From Tubulanus polymorphus (taxonomy: Eukaryota; Nemertea; Palaeonemertea; Tubulaniformes; Tubulanidae), in assembly GCF_964204645.1 (NCBI RefSeq), contig NC_134033.1:8094231-8158230 (forward strand): DNA of 64,000 bases, read 5' to 3'. A program made the position numbers and the translations under genes. Shown here in pieces: positions 12,304-23,119 of the stretch; the stretch's first letter is position 1, and every line of letters begins with the position of its first letter. The notes under the pieces are model-generated. The model saw nothing but the letters and a program-made list of their open reading frames with translations, searched no databases and was not told the origin of the DNA.

Positions 12304-12843
12304 TGTCTATTTATTAATTGATGAGACCTGTTTTTCTTGGATATTTTGCTTACTTTTTGGGGTACATACCTCATTTATGTCTTAACAGAATGCCAAAAAT
12401 CGCGGACAACAACTGAATATCCGATATATTTCCAGTTCTGTACCAATTAGATGGATTGGCAAAAAGACTCCTTAAGTCCAGTTGAATGAGAGAGAAAATC
12501 CTCCATTTTGTCAAATTTCTTGGATTTGAACATTGTTACCATGCCTACGCCACCCTGATTTAGTTGTTGAGACCCCACAAGAAAAATAACTTCATTTCGT
12601 AGGCATGGTGACAATGTAAAAATTCAAGAAATTTCACAAAATGGAGGATTTTCTCTCTCATTCAACTGGACTTAAGGAGTCTTTTTGCCAATCCATCTAA
12701 TTGGTACAGAACTGGAAATATATCGGATATTCAGTTGTTGTCCGCGACTTTTGGCATTCTGTTAAGACATAAATGAGGTATGTACCCCAAAAAGTAAGCA
12801 AAATATCCAAGAAAAACAGGTCTCATCAATTAATAAATAGACA
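12304..12843. mobile_element. 540-bp fold-back MITE nested in copy 1
   Basis: Near-perfect inverted repeat: arms of about 240 bp (12304-12545 and 12600-12843) around a roughly 55-bp centre, beginning TGTCTATTTATTAATTGATG and ending in its complement. It splits sequence that is continuous in the second copy near 44518-44525. Confidence 0.8.
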
Positions 12844-12878
12844 TTTTTATTAGACGTTGTTAACGGCTAGGTACTAAT

Positions 12879-13030
12879 GTCTATTTCAACCTGACTTGAC
12901 AGCATTCCTGATTTAGGTCGACTGCCCGTCCTTTCTGGTCCTACTAAGACCTTTATCAGGTATGTACTACCAAAAATGAGTGAGCTAGCTAGGCCACTCG
13001 GAATGCTCTCAAGTCAGGTTGAAATAGACA
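12879..13030. mobile_element. 152-bp MITE with TGTCTATTTCAACC ends, TA duplication
   Basis: Inverted ends TGTCTATTTCAACCTGACTT and complement. The host reads GGTACTA before it and TAGAC after it, where the uninterrupted copy near 44555-44563 reads GGTACTAGAC, so a TA was duplicated. This points to Tc1/mariner-type mobilisation. It shares the TGTCTATTT tip with the neighbouring fold-back element. Confidence 0.65.
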
Positions 13031-13134
13031 ATAGACAGTAGGCTAGACTACAACGACCGATGATCGAGTTTCAAAACGGACACGACTTTGTCTTTGATAT
13101 TTGATTTTCGTATCGTATCGTTTTTGCAAACCAA

Positions 13135-13345
13135 TGGAAGGCTTTTTTAAAAGCCTATTACTAAGGTTGCCTCGGTGTTTCGCTTTTTTAAGACGTTGCT
13201 AGCCAAATTGTTCACCCATTGGTTGACCACTCTTTGGCTAAAGAAGTGTTTCCTCAAATTCTTTCTTGATCTGGCCTTTGGAAGTTTCATTGAGTGGCCT
13301 CTGCTGGTTCTTTCCTGTTTCGACTCTATAATTGTGAGTATACAC
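13135..13345 (-). pseudogene. CR1/jockey-like LINE, C-terminal fragment
   Basis: On the minus strand one frame gives TSRGHSMKLP, then RKHFFSQRVVNQW, the usual extreme C-terminal signature of CR1/jockey-type reverse transcriptase ORFs. Only about 50-60 codons survive, the upstream RT motifs are absent and no long open frame remains. Confidence 0.65.
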
Positions 13346-15238
13346 GGTGATCATATAGCGACACGGGGTCGACAGTATATACGGTATTAGATCTTGGTAG
13401 CGAGAACAGGTAAGTCCAGAATAGGTCCGCTACAGGTGGGTACGCCTAGGTCGATTCTGCCCCTGGAGAGGACAGAATAAGGGGTCAATAACCGCCTTAG
13501 GACAATCGTCGAAAAATACTATGCGAACGCATAATCAAAAGAAGCAACAATTCATAGTAAATAATGAGAGGCGGCAAGGGCGAATATCCGACTTCGAGAG
13601 AACCCGCGTTGTTGTTAAGACAACGCAGATTGCCCGGACCACGATTCGAGAGAATTCGCTCGAAGCTCAGGCGATGAAAGTCTTCGAGCGAGAAAAGGTA
13701 GGAGGCTAATAATCGAGGCGGGACCACTCGAAGTCGAATAAACGTAATTTATACGGAATAAAAGGCTATGATGTTCTTCCATTGCAGTGATCCTTGGGCA
13801 GATTCTCCTTTGATTTCGGGGTCAGACGAAGTATCCGAGCGGGGCCGGAGCCCCGTCCGAGGGACGTGGTTTGAAATGACTTATCGCATCATTCCGGGGT
13901 CAATACTGTCACCAACGGGATCTTTGAATTCCACTTGAGTGATAGAATGTTTAACAAAACGTCCAAGAATGAACGAGTCACAACACGCAGAGTTCCTGTC
14001 TTCAGAATTACTTTTATTTTACGGACTGATCACAACGGTCTAAATGTTTACAGCGGTCTCCCAAACGGTCCAAAACCCCCAGTATATTCAATCTCCAACC
14101 CATCTCATTAGCGAATGACATTACCAATGCCCGTTAATTTCTCATTAGTGCAACAGCGTTGCCCATAAAAATATCATTATTCAACCGAAATATTTAGCAA
14201 AGGACGTTATACGTGACAGTTTCCCATTAAAATGTCACATTACTTTGAATAATGTTTTCCATCAGCAGTTGTTGCTTGCAGAAGAGCCAATATCTACGAG
14301 CAACTGACGCGCATTAGTCGTAAGGTTCAATCTCAGTACAAAAAGTTATATGAAAGCTGACGCTGGAATTATTGTCGTCAAAGTTTGAAAAGTTTTATCA
14401 CGAAAGATGGCACTGCTGAATGAGTTGGATAATGAATTCAGAGTAGTTTATGATATCGTTAGAAGATGGCAGCACTGCCTATGAATTGAGACTGCTGTTG
14501 AAACTCAATAATACCGTTGTCCCAATACAGACCTGAGTAAGGCAATTAGACTGTGCGTCTGGCGATTTTAGAAGATCAATTACTCAGCGAGCGATAACAA
14601 CCTCTCTCAACGTGTCTCGAACACGGAATGTCAGGAATGCGGTTCTGACCGCTCTTAAATAGGCCGCCCTCTACGCCGATTGGGTAATAGCCAAATCACT
14701 GCGCGATTGAAAATGTCGGCGTACGCGGCTTTGGGTAGGCATGCATGACTGGAATTTTCGAAATCAATCCTCATTTGGATATTTGTTATTAAAAGAGCAG
14801 AAACCCTCCACGGAAAAGATTTGCCAATATCCCAGGTAACAGGGACTATTTTGTAAAACGGCCGTCTACGATAAGGTGACGCGGCACTTCCGGTGTTCAG
14901 CGATTTTGAATTGTGCGGCTCTGAATCAGCGAGAGTCAGGTCTGAAGGTTGGATCCACGGCCAATCTCGCCACAATCATATCGCCACGTACTCTGCGATA
15001 ACTCTTCTCTCGTACTCTGGCCTGAAACCCTGATTTATCAATTACTCGCCACACACACTCTTTAATCTTGGTATCTGACTCAGATTCGATTAACAACTCG
15101 ATCCAGATGTTGCCAAAAACAAGATAAAATCACAGAGCTGAAAAATCTTCAAGTTGCTGAGCCAGCATCACCCTAGCAACCCCTAATTTTGAAAGAGCTA
15201 GCAGGGGTCAAGGCATTATTGCCATACCGAGAGAAATC
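13346..15238. other. unresolved repeat-derived or intergenic sequence
   Basis: No recognisable protein. Short frames at 13521-13709 (62 residues, plus) and 14655-14975 (106 residues, minus) match nothing I know and may be chance. The segment 13390-13500 resembles the leader of an LTR element but no paired repeat was found. Confidence 0.3.
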
Positions 15239-16440
15239 CCACAATAACAAAGCCAAAATTGAAAAATTCTATATCAGAATGATTGTACGTATTTGAGGAT
15301 CGACGTTTCGGCTTCAAACGCACACTCGCGAACTACCTTTTGTTTCTCGCACAATCCATTTTGTACAAAAATCACTACAATTTAGAACAAGGCTCTGGCC
15401 GCATCAACACTATAATTTATTTCAAAAACTCGCTAATAGATCGCCTAAACCATGAAATCATGCTTCAACAAAACCTTCATATTTGGACTCTTAACAATGT
15501 ACTTATACACCTGGATGCAAACGGACTGAACGTAGTAAACAGAATCACAATCGACACCATTAGCGTAGTCTATTAATTAAACCCAACGCCCTTTTTATTA
15601 CTTACACCTACATATCCCGACTTTGACACTTGAGGTATGTTCTGATTTAGATCGAACAGGGATGACGGTCTATCAATACGCATAGAACTGTCTGACCACT
15701 TTTGCTCTATATCATCACATACGCATTAGTTTGTTAGTTTACTGTTTCTGATGTTTTGACTGTAAACTCAGTCTCATTGCCACGATAGCTGGAACGCTGC
15801 CTCCGTTTGTGACCTTAGGATAGCAAGCTCAGTCTATCTACGCGCAATGGTGACTGGAAAGTTGCCTCTTGACACCAGTCTCATTAAAAGCTACCAAAAA
15901 CCTAATCGTGACAATGTAAATAAAACCCGATCAAGACTGTATAGATGTAAGTGTACAAACATGTATTCAATATTCACGTGTCTGTGCCGCTTTCTTACTG
16001 ACGGTCTATCAATACGCATAGCACTGTCCTTTTGATTGCGATACATTCACGGACCTAACTCACTGTATATTAGAAACACATAACTGCTCCCAGTGTAAAA
16101 CTTATACTTTTAGGCAAATTCAACACCAGATGTGAAGTACCAACTGTGCACCCCTTGACGGAGAAACCCATCCTCATTGGAGCTGCACCGTCGATGTCAT
16201 ACAACTACACTTCGGATACCCCAGGGCCATACTCTCATCTGGAAAATTTGCGTTTCGAAATGTGCTTTCTTCCTATCTAGTCAACACGCGGGATCATCAA
16301 CTTAGAGGACTTCTACATCAACATCTACCCGAGAAAAAAACCACAATTAACTATCGGACTATTTACACGCAGAAAACGACCAAAAAAATATAAAAGTGGA
16401 CAAAACAACTGTTAGCCATCATCAGGCGTACTGTGTGGGC
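15239..16440 (-). repeat. Penelope-type 3'-end repeat interrupted by a 1.1-kb segment
   Basis: 15239-15315 is the reverse complement of about 60970-61030 (the segment with GGCTTTGTTATTGTGGG and GAAACGTCG), and 16412-16440 is the complement of the adjoining CCTGATGATGGCTAACAG at 60939. At 60.9 kb these two pieces touch; here about 1.1 kb (15316-16411) lies between them. The inserted segment has no obvious inverted ends and no recognised protein. Confidence 0.55.
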
Positions 16441-16539
16441 TGCAGTGCCACTTAGAACCGGGTCCGTAAGAGAAGAAGAGAGTAAACCGGGAGAACACGT
16501 CTTTACTGTATCAGCATCATAAGACAACTAACCCCTGTG

Positions 16540-16830
16540 AAGCTGGCTCCCGGTTCCCAGTTCCTTATTCAGCTCCCGATTCAAAATGCTTTTGAACCGG
16601 GAGCCGAATCGGGAACCGGGAACCGGGAGCCGGCTACTGGTTCAGCTCCCGATTCAAAATGCTTTTGAACCGGGAGCCGAATCGGGAACCGGGAACCGGG
16701 AGCCGGCTACTGGTTCAGCTCCCGATTCAAAATGCTGTTGAACCGGGAGCCGAATGGGGAACCGGGAACCGGGAGCCGGCTACTGGTTCAGCTCCCGATT
16801 CAAAATGTGAAGCTGGCTACTTATTCGCCA
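16540..16830. repeat. 73-bp GC-rich tandem repeat
   Basis: About 3.5 copies of a 73-bp unit (ATTCAAAATGCTTTTGAACC, then GGGAGCCG and GGGAACCGGGAACCGGG) spaced at 73 bp from about 16579. Each unit is partly self-complementary. Related sequence lies in inverted orientation at 22965-23105, on the far side of the LINE. Confidence 0.8.
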
Positions 16831-17291
16831 GGTGGCGCTGGTGTATAGGGGCAGCACCTAACGGTTGACGCGGTGTACTGAACTGTGCGGACGTACTTTC
16901 GGCGCGCTCCTTGAATTACTTAAACGACCGTCAAGGTAAATTTTCACATTTCACTTACAAACATTATCCAAGGAAACTATTTTTTCTACCTTAGATCTAT
17001 TATATTCCGTTGCCGTTTTTATGCGTTTAGCCCGTATTAGCTGAGAATTTAGTATTAATTATTCGGCCACGACAGACACTAAAAACTAGCTTATATCAAA
17101 CGAATTAACATCGCATAGTCGACAAAGACTAATCGCACCGGTTGATGACAAACGAACTAACGTGCGTAGGGCCTAGATTAGTTTAATTCTTTGCGTCCAG
17201 TTAATCCCGTTTCTATATATTGAAACTTAACCGATTTGTTTTTCTTTTTCAACCACAAAATCTGTGTGATATTCGGTGAGACCTGGAGAAA

Positions 17292-18077
17292 ATGGCGGGA
17301 AGACAAAGTGTTTCACCCCCTAACAAGAAGCAGAAGACTGCAGCATCAAATCGTCCGAATCGCCAGAATCATAAATCGACTGAGGAAACGGCATCACGTG
17401 TGGAAGCAGACAATGGAATATCGTCAAAACTTGATGCGATTCTTTCCCAGCTTTCGAAATTAGAGCTTCTAGACGACTTGCAGAGGGACATGACCGAAGT
17501 TAAACAATCGCTTGAATTTTGCCACCAGGACGTATTACAACTAAAGAGTGAAAACGAACAACTTAGAAGCAAAGTTCGCGATTTAGAGAAAGTCGTCGCT
17601 GATCAGGACGCAATTATCAAATCGGACCATGAACTACTCCTAGATCAGCAATGGCGTAGCATGCGCGATAATTTGATCTTTTACGGCGTCGAGGAATCCG
17701 AAAATGAGAATACCGAGGACTTAATTAAAGGCTTTTGCGAGAAAGACCTTAAGTTACCGAAGACGACCGTGGACTCATTCAAATTCGCGCGAACACATCG
17801 CCTTGGACGAAGGAAAAACGAACAGAAAAAACCGCGCCCAATTGTTGCAAAATTCGAGTTCTTCAAAGATCGTGAACTGGTACGTTCAGTTGCGAAAAAT
17901 CTCGCGGGCTCGTCTTTAGGACTGAATGAACAGGTGCCTGAGGAATGGGCGGCGAGACGACGCGAAAAGCTACCCGAGCTGAGAGCCGCGAAAGCGAACG
18001 GAAAACAAGCTTTCTTTGTACGGGACAAACTCGTTATCCGCGAAAACCGTGACCGCGTACCGATGGACAGCCACTAG
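17292..18077 (+). CDS. LINE ORF1 protein (RNA-binding chaperone)
   Basis: 261-residue protein that, by family analogy, coats the LINE RNA and acts as a nucleic-acid chaperone. A basic N-terminus (QSVSPPNKKQK) is followed by a coiled coil (about residues 45-115, heptads through LQRDMTEVKQSLEF and LKSENEQLRSKVRDLEKVV), an RRM-like domain (DNLIFYGVEES, FARTHRLG) and a C-terminal domain (ARRREKLPELRAAK, FFVRDKLVI) as in L1-type ORF1p. It starts at ATG 17292 and ends at TAG 18075-18077. The frame then continues open straight into ORF2, which is unusual (see findings). Confidence 0.85.
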   Translation: MAGRQSVSPPNKKQKTAASNRPNRQNHKSTEETASRVEADNGISSKLDAILSQLSKLELLDDLQRDMTEVKQSLEFCHQDVLQLKSENEQLRSKVRDLEKVVADQDAIIKSDHELLLDQQWRSMRDNLIFYGVEESENENTEDLIKGFCEKDLKLPKTTVDSFKFARTHRLGRRKNEQKKPRPIVAKFEFFKDRELVRSVAKNLAGSSLGLNEQVPEEWAARRREKLPELRAAKANGKQAFFVRDKLVIRENRDRVPMDSH

Positions 18078-21000
18078 GAACCAGCGGAGGGACTTTGCGT
18101 ACAATTCGTAGACCGGACTGTCCTTGTATCTCGAAGTTGTTGTTATGTTATAGAATTTGTAAATAGTGTAAATTTATGTGACAGTTATCCAAATGTAAAT
18201 AGAGATATCGTTGGCTCGCATGTAAATTCTCATACGGTAGATACATACCCTGATGTAAATAGTAACAATCATGTACCTGATGTAACTCCTAACAATTTCA
18301 TTTCTGATGTAAATAAGCGAAATATTAACACTTCTGATTTAAATAAGCAAAATGTAACTAGTACAGCAAACGCAGCAAACATAAGTGAAATTCCTTGTAT
18401 CAAATCATCATTAAAGTTTTCTACGCTGAATGTATGTGGCCTTATAGCTAAACTCGATATCCCAGAATTCTGTGAATTTATTAGCAATAATGACATCACA
18501 TGTCTAACTGAAACTCACTTAGATGATTTAGACGGTAATTTAGGTTGTAGCTTGCCCGCCTCCCATATGGCGCACTTTAAAAATAGGAAAAAGTTTTCAA
18601 AAAAAGGATCAGGTGGCGTCGGTATCATATATAGGAAATTCATGAAAAATAAAATAAAACCAATTTCGACTGACTCTCAGTTTGTATCTTGGTATTTATT
18701 AGATAAAGATTTATTTAATCGCGACAAACATGTACTTTTAGGTGTAATTTATATTCCTCCAGAAAATAGTCGTTATTTTTCAGAAATAGCTATCAGAGAA
18801 ATTGAAATAGAGTTATTGCAATTGAAAGTTGAGTATGATTTCAATGTGTTAATTTCTGGTGACTTTAATGCTCACACCGCTTGTATGCCAGACTTTTTGG
18901 AACCTGATAATCAGATAATTCAAGATGATAACTTAGACCCTATTGTTGACTCATTGATTAATTTAGGCGTTCCCACTACTAGAAATAATCAGGACAAAAG
19001 TAAGAATAATACAGGCTATCAACTAATAGATTTGTGTAAGAACCATTCACTAATTATCCTCAATGGCAGATGTGGCAATGATCAGACAGGTAATTATACT
19101 TTTAGGAACACTAGTGTCATCGATTATTTTGTGTGTGATTTAGAACTGTTTGGTTATGTTGAGGACTTTGAAATAATGCCTTTTGACCCATTATTATCTG
19201 ATGGACATAATCCTATTAATCTGTGCGTGTATACGAATTCTAGGGACACCATTGCTAGCGATAATGAAAGGGGTAATGAACACGCGAACTTTAAAACTTC
19301 AATTAGGTGGGTCAGTACTAGATCAAATCAATTTTTCCTGAATGTAGAATCAAGATTACGAGATAATGATTTAGATAAGTTACTGTTGGACGGGTTGCAA
19401 GATCTAGGAAATCAATCGCCAGATGACATTAATGGACTTACCGATAGATTTGTATCTTCTTTATTATCAAGTGCTGATGAGTGTAATTTGATGTACCATA
19501 GAAAAAGTAGGAAAAGTAATAACTGCAAAAAACCGGTCCGCAACAGATGGTTTGGCAGGGACTGTAGAGATGCACAGAAGAAATATAATTATATGAAAAA
19601 AAGATATAGGGGTTGCCCTACCCTTTCCAATTTTGAATCCCTTAAGAACTCGTCTAAAAACTATAAAAAGGTCATCCGAGAAAATAAGAAGAAACAAAAG
19701 GATGAATTTATTAAGGAATTGAGAGAATGCGAAATTAATAACCCAAAAAAGTATTGGTCGATGCTAAACTCTGCGAGCGGAACAAAAAATAATGAGGCTA
19801 ATATAGATATTGATATTTTTCTTGAACATTTTATGAGATTAAATGATTTGAATAATGTTAACAATGAAACCGATTACGGTGATGAGCCCCCAGACGTGGG
19901 TGACCATCCTGTCTATGACAATTATATTTTGAACAGTGATATAACCAGTGATGAGGTAATTAAGGCTATCTCTTTACTCAAAAACAATAAGGCCCCAGGC
20001 ATTGATGGAATCACGAATGAGCTGCTGGGAGTTAGTCAGTATCCGTTTTTAGTTGATATATTACAAAAATTATTCAATTTAGTTCTTAAAACAGGATATG
20101 TTCCAGAGATGTGGTCTATAGGCGTCATCAAACCCATTTTCAAAAAGAATGGCGATCCCTCTAATCCTGATAATTATAGAGGTATTACCTTAGTTAGCTG
20201 TCTTGGTAAATTATTTACAAGTATCCTAAATCAAAGATTGTCAACATTTCTAGATACGAATCACATTATAAGTGAAGCCCAGGCTGGCTTTAGATCGAAA
20301 TATTCCACCATTGATCATATTTACACGCTTAAAACAATCGTAGAGCTGTATCTTTGTCAGGGAAGAAGACTTTTTTGCGCCTTTGTTGATTTTAAGAAAG
20401 CTTTCGACTCGATTTGTAGGGTAAAGTTATGGCGAAAATTAATTGCTAACAATGTTAATGGAAACTTTTTCAATGTGGTCAAAAATATGTATAACTCCAT
20501 AAAATCATGTGTTGAATTAAATGGTTGCACGTCACAATACTTTGCAGCTGATAGAGGCTTAAGACAAGGCGAAAATCTCTCACCTATCCTCTTTTCGTTA
20601 TTCTTAAACGACATTGAAGAATTTTTCATTGATCGTGGAAACCGACTTTGTCATTTATAGAAAAACTAAATTTGAATCGTGATCAGGATATTGATACTTT
20701 ACTGAATTTATTCATAATACTATACGCAGATGATACAGTTATTCTTGCTGAGGATGAGAAATCTCTTCAGCTACACTTAGATACCTTATTTGAATATTGC
20801 GCGGCTAATGGTCTCACTGTTAACCCAGAGAAAACTAAAGTACTAGTATTTGCGCGAAGTAAATCCCGGATAAAAACGATTTCGAAATTTATGTTTGGTG
20901 ATCAAGAGTTAGAGGTAGTTGAAGATTATGTTTATCTCGGAGTAAAATTCAATTGGAATGGTAACTTTGCTAAGGCAAAAAAGTATCTTTACGACAAAGC

Positions 21001-21880
21001 TATCAGAGCTATGTTTTCGATCGTTCAAAAAGGCAGACGTTTGAAATTGCCCATAGATGTTATGTTTAAATTATTTGATACGTGTGTTGCTCCAATAGCC
21101 ATGTATGGGTGTGAGATCTGGGGATATGAAAATCTTGATTTATTAGAAAATATTCATTGCTTCTTCTGTAAAATCTTAATGAAAGTGACGAAATATTCTC
21201 GCAACTTACAAGTTTTATCAGAGCTAGGACGTTACCCTTTGAATATAGATGTTAGACGCAGGATGATTAACTTTTGGGTGAAAACAGTATCTGGAAAGCA
21301 AACCAAACTTAATTCAATACTCTATAAAATATCTTTCAATTTATTTATAAGGGATAAATTTAAGAGCCCTTGGTTATCATATATAAAGAAAACGTTTGAT
21401 GACTGTGGTTTGTCCTGCATGTGGACGCAGCAATTCATCACTAACAGTAAATCTTTTTCAAAACGAATAAAACAGATACTCCGTGACCAGCACCTTCAAG
21501 AAACTGTATCTACCATAAATACTAATCCGATATACACTAACTTTAGGCAATATAAAAATGATATTAGGTTAGAGAAGTATATAATAGAACTTGGTGACGA
21601 CTTAGGAACTAGTTTATTTGAATTTAGGGTCGGGTCCTATATTTTACCTGTGAACAAATTTTCAAACCTTCATTTAGACAGAGCCGATAGAATATGCCCC
21701 ACTTGTAATACTTTAGGTGACGAATCCCATTTTCTGTTTGACTGTACCTTACTTAACGAACAACGCAAAAACTTTTTGAATTTGAATACCTTTAATACCC
21801 TTGATATTCTGAAAAACCCAACGGTCAACTTAGCTAAATTCATTAAGACCGGCTTAGATGTATATAGATCCTTCCAATAG
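18078..21880 (+). pseudogene. LINE ORF2: endonuclease and reverse transcriptase, one frameshift
   Basis: Performs target-primed reverse transcription. It is open from directly after the ORF1 TAG. The first about 110 codons form a linker with repeated DVN motifs. The AP-type endonuclease follows from about 18417: STLNVCGLIAKL, TETHLDD, LISGDFNAH, LLSDGHNPI. Reverse transcriptase: NNKAPGIDGI, IKPIFKKNGDPSNPDNYRGI, AFVDFKKAFDS, GLRQGENLSPILFSLFLND, then LYADDTVIL. A C-terminal CPTCNTLGDESHFLFDC motif may bind zinc. Near 20640-20660 the frame shifts between the SLFLND block and the YADD block, consistent with a single-base indel; the downstream half is open from there to 21880. There is no ATG between the TAG and the endonuclease core; the first in-frame ATG is in HMAHF, after the ETH motif. 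Confidence 0.88.
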
Positions 21881-22100
21881 TATATATAGTATTGTAAATA
21901 GTTGATGTATATAATAGTATATATAGTATTGTAAATAGTTGATGTATATATATATTTCGTTACGTTTTCATTCTCTAAATTTTAATCACTTTAGTGTTGT
22001 TTTGTAAATATTTGTATATACATGTGTAATAGTTTTCCTCCATATACCATGGAAATGGTTGGAGTGTAAATAAATCGTAATCGTAATCGTAAACCGTAGT

Positions 22101-22964
22101 CCAGACATTTTACGTAACTATGTCTACTCTGCTGATAAACAAACTCGACCTCGACCTTGACAAGAAATCGCCAGGTGTGGCGCGAGCCAATCCAGACGTG
22201 TAAACACGATTGCGTATGCGACCGCGAGACTCGCGGTCAGCTGTATGTAGCTATACGTCAGTAAGCTGCGTCTATTAATAACATAACTTGGTTCAAGAAC
22301 GTGCGTATTGCTCGGTCGTTTTTCTCGTCACCAATCGACTTCTTCATATGTTATTCGCCTCTTTAATCATTTAATCAATAAACCATCGATTGTTCCCGAG
22401 CTATAGGGTATTGATTAGTCAGCACTGAAAGGGTTAAGAAGAGAGGAAGTTTCTAACGAAAGTTATCGAATCCCCAAGAAAACAATATCTGCAAGCCCAT
22501 GAAATTGTAAGATATAAAATAAACAGACGCTTTCTGCCCGCCGTATAAATCACCCTTCATGCAGGGTAAATCCATTGTCGAAGATGAAAAAACAATCACT
22601 TCAATATTCTATTTAACTTAATATTTTCCTATCTATCAAATTCCATAGAAAACATAAAAGAACATTTTTCTCATCCCTAAACCGAAAATAGCTTGAAATG
22701 AGAGCGCACACAAAATTCTAATGCAATAGTTACCACGGCTGCATGGTAAAACAGTGAGACCACTAACATTGGCGCAGAGATAAGATGGTTGTTTAGACGT
22801 CTCAATTGCAAAATGTGAAGCTGGCTACTTATTCGATTCGACTCTATTGCGGACAGCAGGTAAACATAATTACGTAACTATGTCTGCTGAAATGAGTGCA
22901 ACCTTGACCTCGGCCACCAGGCTAATCGAGACGTCTGAATTAACACCACGCGTGTGACGATTTC
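22101..22964. other. repeat-derived spacer
   Basis: No gene. A block starting TACGTAACTATGTCTACT (about 22110) recurs diverged at about 22870, and TGTGAAGCTGGCTACTTATT at about 22814 matches the edge of the GC-rich array at 16806. These are pieces of the repeat that surrounds the LINE. Confidence 0.45.
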
Positions 22965-23112
22965 CTCCCGATTCAAAATCATTTTGAATCGGGAGCCGAA
23001 TCGGGAACCGGCTCCCGGTTCCCGGTTCCCGATTCGGCTCCCGGTTCAATAGCATTTTGAATCGGGAGCCGAATAAGGAACCGGGAACCGGGAGCCAGCT
23101 TCACAGGGGTTG
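22965..23112. repeat. GC-rich palindromic repeat, inverted relative to 16.5 kb
   Basis: Alternating CGGGAGCCGAATCGGGAACC and complementary CGGTTCCCGATTCGGCTCCC blocks. The right end (GGAGCCAGCTTCACAGGGG) is the reverse complement of 16534-16552, so the LINE is bracketed by this family in opposite orientations. Confidence 0.7.
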
Positions 23113-23119
23113 ATAATAA

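Larger units (their letters stand above)
11610..13050. mobile_element. MITE with 8-9 bp TSD, copy 1 (hosting nested MITEs)
   Basis: Ends are TAGTCTGAATACC on the left and the imperfect complement ending GGCTAGACTA on the right. CAACGACCG occurs exactly on both sides (11601-11609 and 13051-13059), a 9-bp target site duplication. A second copy at 43987-44565 lacks the two insertions found here and acts as an empty-site reference. An 8-9 bp duplication suggests a Mutator-like or hAT-like mobilising transposase. No coding capacity. Confidence 0.75.
17180..22100 (+). mobile_element. Near-complete APE-type LINE
   Basis: A non-LTR retrotransposon: ORF1 (coiled coil plus RNA-binding domain), ORF2 (AP-like endonuclease, reverse transcriptase, C-terminal Cys/His motif), a short 3' UTR with a duplicated block rich in TATATAGTATTGTAAATAG, and a tail of (TCGTAA) repeats at about 22075-22094 in place of poly(A). 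The 5' boundary is a guess. Only one frameshift and one TAG interrupt 4.6 kb of coding sequence, so the copy is young. The clade (L1/Tx1-like ORF1 with a CR1/I-like tail) is not settled by eye. Confidence 0.8.

Noticed and set aside
13390-13709. LTR retrotransposon leader and gag start
   Set aside because: The sequence style is suggestive, but no paired LTR, primer site or recognisable gag motif was found.
14655-14975. 106-residue minus-strand frame
   Set aside because: No known motif and no supporting context.
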